DNA of 64,000 bases from Gerris lacustris (taxonomy: Eukaryota > Arthropoda > Insecta > Hemiptera > Gerridae), in assembly GCA_951217055.1 (NCBI GenBank), contig OX578283.1, positions 67,598,475 to 67,662,474 of the forward strand. Direction: 5' to 3'. The position numbers were made by a program, and so were the translations under genes. Under the pieces are notes generated by a model. The model saw only the letters and a list, made by a program, of their open reading frames with translations. It ran no database searches and had not been told where the DNA came from. Shown piece after piece: positions 52,243 through 58,200 of the stretch. Each line of letters begins with the position of its first letter. Within the stretch, counting starts at the first letter, position 1.

Positions 52243-55200
52243 TATGATATCGGATATCTGATTTAAAATGTCACCTTCGATAGCTCCAATTATAGTGTGA
52301 TATTTTGTTGAATCACTGCGAATGTTAGCATTAATAAATTGTCTCTCTAACTGGCAAAACCAGAGGCGCGGATTTGCTTTCCAGAAGGGTGGGGGTCTTA
52401 TCACTTGCACCTTACTAAAAGCATTATTTTCTCCAGCTTGATTGTTTGAATTATTGTTTTCATTTTGATTCTGACTCATGTTGTGTTCTTATATCTTCTA
52501 TTTCACTAGGGGTCACCAATGAAGGAGTCCTTAAAAGATTTGATGAAATACACTTTGTTCTAATGAAATTCAAAATACGAACTGAATTTATTTCTTTTTT
52601 AAAAATAAACATTTGATTATTTTTTTATGTCAAGTCATTTGTCATGTCTGCTACAAGTCTTTCCAATTGTCCGTCAAAGCTCCGGTCCTGTGACTGACTG
52701 TTAACAGAGGTTTTACTGTTATTAAAATAAATGTTATCTGGACATACCGAATTCTAAAATAGTATTTCCAAGGAACAAATACTTAAATTATTTCTTAATG
52801 TATTTATTATTTTTTATTTTTCAGTTGTGTCTCTCAGCAGCGTCAGTCGAACCAGTTCAAGGTAATTACATTTAAATTAAAATATACTTATTAGTGTTAC
52901 AAAAATAAATATTGTATTTGAGGCAATATTATTTTTGCTCTGAAATTGAATAATCTGTGTTTCTTTTATCTCTATTTTCATTTTTTTCTTTACTAATATG
53001 AGGAAGGAAGTTTTTTTTTTTTGCAAAGCAAAACTAATTTAAATAGTTATCATTTTATTTTGCTTCTGAGCTTACCGAAGGTAACGGAAGTTATGTGATC
53101 ATTCTGAAGAAAGAAAAGATTTTAGGTCAATTTCAAAAATTCCAAGACAGAAATCTGTTTCAGACATCAGGGAACATTTTTTGTTCCGTGTCTGTCTGTC
53201 GGTCTGTCAGACAATTTTTGCGAACCAACATATCTTAAAAACTACACGTCCAATTTTAATGAAATTTGGGTGGTAAGTCATAATTAGCCCATTGTTGGTC
53301 CCATATAAGTTTTAATCTTCTGCTCCTATTTGTTTCTCTTCCAAATGCGCACATACATACATTTACCTATAGCTTCAAAAATACTTATCTGATTTGTATG
53401 AAACCTTTATAGTATATCGAAAGAAACCCGCAGATAGCCCCAGATAAATTTGAACCGTCTGCGCTCTTTAACTTTTGCTAAATTGATACTTTAATTCGTG
53501 TAAAAAATCAAAACAATTTTGACAGATTAAAAAAAAAACGGGGAAAACAATTAAACCAATTAGACAATAATGGTTTGTAAAAGCATAAAATCAATTAAGT
53601 ATGTGGATAGGATGCGAGGAAGCTATGTGCCACACCAATTGTGAGTCTATTTTAATTATATTATAAATTGATAATCTACTCTAAACATAGTTATATTTGA
53701 TCTAAAAAAATAAATAAATAAAAAATATAATCTGTTTGTAGCTCGACTAGTAGAAGACAACCACCGTAAACAAAAATCTTTATCGAGGGTATTTTTAATC
53801 GAAAAGTAAAAGAAGACTTCTGTGACAAATGTTTATAATTTATTTATTAAATAAATTTTACCAAATTGTTTTATAATATAATATTGTAAAAATAAAGAAT
53901 TTAAAATTTATCCGTGATCATTTTTATGTATGAATTTAGATTGTAATTAGGTAATACTTAGACTTATATTTATTACTTGGACTTTAGATTTAGATTACAA
54001 GTTAAAGATACATATATATATTTTTTTAAATATTTAATTTTTTAATTAATTTGAGAATATCATTGAATTAAAAATTATTTTTATCTATTGTTAGGCAAAA
54101 AGAATTATACTCAATAAAATTTGTAGGAATATGACTACCAAACTGAAAGCTCTCCCCCTAGAGAAATGTTTTTATTTAATTAAATTAGTTGTATCAACAA
54201 ACTTTTCGCTTTTTTACTTTTCTTCACCTATGGTAGGAATTTTTTTTTCGAGATTTCAACTAAATTATCCGTTTTGGGTGTTTTTATGAGACCTCCTGAG
54301 TGGTTTTCAGCATTATGTCTGTATGTGTGTTATCATCGTGGTGCCCAGGGTATTTACCCTAGAGAGTTGAAAAATCAGTCCTTACTTCTAGTTGTGCCGC
54401 AAAAAAACCAAAAAGTTTCCTGATCGAGTTGAAATTTTGTACAAATGTACCCCTTTGTATGATAAACTAATCCACCAAATTTAATTTTGATATTATATTT
54501 TGAAGTTATCAATTTTTCAAACTTTGTCAGTTAATAATACCGAAATTATAAATACTTTTTGACTTATAGCATATCGTTGGAAGCGGTAAAAAAAATAAGG
54601 AACATATTTAAAAAAAAACCCAATGAAATTCCATTAATTATTTTAAAAGTTATAAGTGAACATTTATTAATTAGTGCGATACTTTGGTTAAACTCAATGT
54701 TTGTTTACATTTGTCAAAATACCGCCAAAATTCAAATAATTAAATAAATGAAATTAAATATATAAAAAGAATGTATAGATTTTTTTTTTAAATATTATTG
54801 AATGAATGAAAAATTATAGAAGCAGCAGGAGAGGCCACTTTAGTGGCCTCCAAAGTGAGGAAACGTTCTGAGGTACCCAGTACCCGATTTTTTAAAATTA
54901 TTTTTTCAAAATATTATATATTTTAGACCAGGAGATAGTGTACGATATAGTTTCTGACTAACATAAAGCTAGAAATTTGGGTACAAGTCAATGTTTTGGT
55001 GCCTTTTAAGAATTTGTGGTCGGCTAAGTTCATCTGCGGGACATAGCTTGACAATAGGCATCTGAAAAAAACAATCCAGTGGAGAGCGGCCATGTCCTGC
55101 CCATTTTGGTGGACAATGTGATTTTCATGATCCTGAGTACGGAATTAGTTAGTAGACCGAAAATCAAGTTGATGTTAGTTTGTTACTTGATAAGAATTCA

Positions 55201-58200
55201 AATATTACTCCATATCAAAGTGGTCACCTATTAAGTGACAAACTAACATCAACTTGATTTTTGGTCTACTAACTAATTTGGTACTTAGAATCATGAAAAT
55301 CACATTCTCCGCCATAATTGGCGGGACATGACCGCTCTCCACCGATTTGTTTATTTTCAAATGTCTATTGCCAAGCTATGTCCTGCAAACGAACTTAGCC
55401 AACCACATATTCTTAAAAGGCACCAAAATAATTTTATGTAATAATTCTAGCTTAATGTTAGTCACACACTTTTTTGCACGCAATCTCCTGGACTATTAAA
55501 ACAAAAAACCCCAATTGCATCAGGCAGAAAAAAAATATTTTAAATCTATTGTGGTAATAACTATTTGATTTGAATATTTTTCAATTTTAAGGACATGGTT
55601 TTTAAGTTAGTAGCATTTTCGTTAATCCTTTCATCGCTTAGGTTTTAACAAGATCATAAGCTCGGGTTTCTGGTAGATTCATTCTTTGTTTTCTTTGGTG
55701 GGTACAAAAAGTTAAAAGTCTTACTTTAAGCTCATTAAATTATTTATTATACAAAATTAAAATTTTCATCGGTATCTTCAGATAAGGAGGCTCTCATTTC
55801 TGTTTTATAAAGATAAACTGAGTTTGCTGAATTTATTTATTTGTTGTTGAGTGTAATTAAAATTTCAATCTAATTTCTTTAATTAAAGAAGAAACCTTAT
55901 TTTAAAAACCATTGAGATAAAACGTTTCAACTCATAGTAGAGTCATCTTCAGTCATTTATATTTCTAAAACACAATTTTATATAAAATTAGACTTACACA
56001 TATACTGGTTTTTCTTATACACCATATTTTAATTGTTTGAGATTTACAAGTACAGTAAAAAATTATTTTATCTACGATTGATACAAAATATAAACATTGT
56101 ATTTCTGTTTAGATGCATAGAAAGTGATTCTTTACGTACTTGTATTCATTGCGCATGGGGGTAATCACAATTCCTCATTTTTTCCGCTCTAGTGTGTTAA
56201 AAAAGAAGAATTCTTCACCTTAACACACGATTAGCGAGTTTGTTTACATTTAACAAAACTAATTTGCTGTTTGTTTAATTAAAGTAATTGTTTAGATTCA
56301 GTTTTTAGTGAAGAACAATGAGTGCTTTCTGTCATTATGACGAAAATGAGGAGAATAATACACCTCCCGAAATAATTAATTCGGCACAAAATAATAATGT
56401 ACAAATAAATGAATTAATGTAATCTTTATCAAAAGAGAAATACCAACTTACATACAGGAAGTTTATTAAATATTTTTTTCTGTATTTATTATTAAAATCC
56501 AACAATCGTAGATAAAGTACGGTACGCAACTCGTGAGAAAACTGCATTTTGCTTTGCTCGTGTGGTTTTACTACCCTCGCTGTTACTACCCTCGGATGCA
56601 AACTCCACACTCGCATGCAAATTGATACTTTCTGCACTCGACGCATAATGTATTATTATAGCTTTAAACTTTACTTACAATAAAAGGTTTCTTACATTGG
56701 TACTTAAAATATCTGCCTCAATTAAAGTGTGACTAAATTTAAGACTAATTTAATTTAAGTGTGACTAATTTAATTTTTTGTAAATATTTAACGAATAACT
56801 TGATAATTTCTGACCAAACAATTTAAAATTATGATTAACTTAGATGGTATATACATACAATTTTTACATAGATTATATCACTGAGAGTATCTACAGATAT
56901 AATCTGTATAAAAATTGCATATACCATGTAAGTTTCTTATATACAGTGTAACCCCTCTTAACCGGCCACGGATCAACCCGTCCCCAGATTAACCAGCCTA
57001 TTATATAATAGATGGCAGGTGACTCAAACATTGATTGTTTGACGGCATTTCCTGGACATGACATTGTGGTGGGCAAAATAGAAGCTCGTTTGATTCTATG
57101 ACTACATATTTCTAGGAATCAATTAACAACTCTGTGTTTCTTTTTTCTTCACCTGTTGCTTTGACGGAGTCTTTCTCCAAATTTCGTTAGAGCAAATTTC
57201 TTGAAGATGAGAGGGAAGAGGACGTTACTCCCTCAGTTTTGTTCTTGCCTTTGGCCTGTTATGATCTTTTTTAAAAATGTGAGTGAGTTAAGTAAATGGA
57301 AATGTGTGATGGTCTTGTTTGAGAGATGGTTAAAAGTGCTTAAAAGACATGACTAAGGGGAATCAGTAAATAAGCTTTATTACAAGTTTAACTTTGGAAA
57401 AAGTACCATCAACGATTGGCGACGAAATAGACGATCGATTGAAGAAATTTGATCAAAAATTGAGTTTGAAAAAATTCTTTCATTTGTGCACCAAACTGCA
57501 AGGACCTCGGATCAACCGCCAAACGGGTAACCGGCCAGGTCCTAGTCCCGACCAGGCCAGTAAAGAAGGGTTACACTGTATACCTAATAGGTTTTTTCAT
57601 TAATTAATTACACCTTACAAGCCATCACTACTTCTTATACATTGACAAATTTTTTAGGGTGTACACTTAAATTATTAAAAATTTTAATCTTTATGTATCT
57701 AATTTCTTCTAATTTTATCGTTGATTTATTTTCAGTTGTGTATCTGAACTGAACGAGAAAGAATTCCTGATTGATGCCGGTGTCAAACTACCGGTGAATA
57801 TGAAAGGGAACAATGTCTATATTCGTCCATCTCGCTCCGGAATTGCCACATTGAACAGCGGTACGACACCTGTGAGACGCCAGAATCCCGGATCTAGAGC
57901 GAGTTCCAAACGTCATTCGACACCTCCCACAACTCTATCACCGGCCCTCGACAATAAACCGACGATTAAAAACAAAAGTGATAATAACAACAATAACAAC
58001 CTCGATAAAGAGGCTAGTACAAATAGTAGTGATAAACCGAACATCGAATTAACTGATAAAGTTTATAATACTTCGAATGTTAATCAAGATGTTAACATTA
58101 CCGATAATAAAAATATTAAGAGTATGGTTGTCGAGAAAAACAACGTCGAAAAGAACGAGAATAAACAAGGTGGTATTTCAAACGGGATGGATGTGAAAAG

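Larger units (their letters stand above)
48454..52655 (-). mobile_element. Full-length Ty3/gypsy LTR retrotransposon, CsRn1-like
   Basis: 4,202 bp with two identical 136-bp LTRs (TGTAGCAGAC ... TCCTTCA on its own strand), AGTC duplication, tRNA-Trp-type primer site, purine tract, gag and pol but no env. Unlike most elements here it has essentially no decay, so insertion is recent. The Gag zinc motif C-x2-H-x9-C-x3-C (instead of CCHC) and the tRNA-Trp primer are the known hallmarks of the CsRn1 group (CsRn1 of liver fluke, kabuki of silkworm). It lies antisense in PPP4R4 intron 16. Confidence 0.93.

Noticed and set aside
55926..55960. Hammerhead ribozyme at ACTGAAGATGA ... GAAACG (also 3793-3826)
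   Set aside because: The conserved CUGAUGA core is not present (CTGAAGATGA instead), and no flanking stems of the right layout were found.
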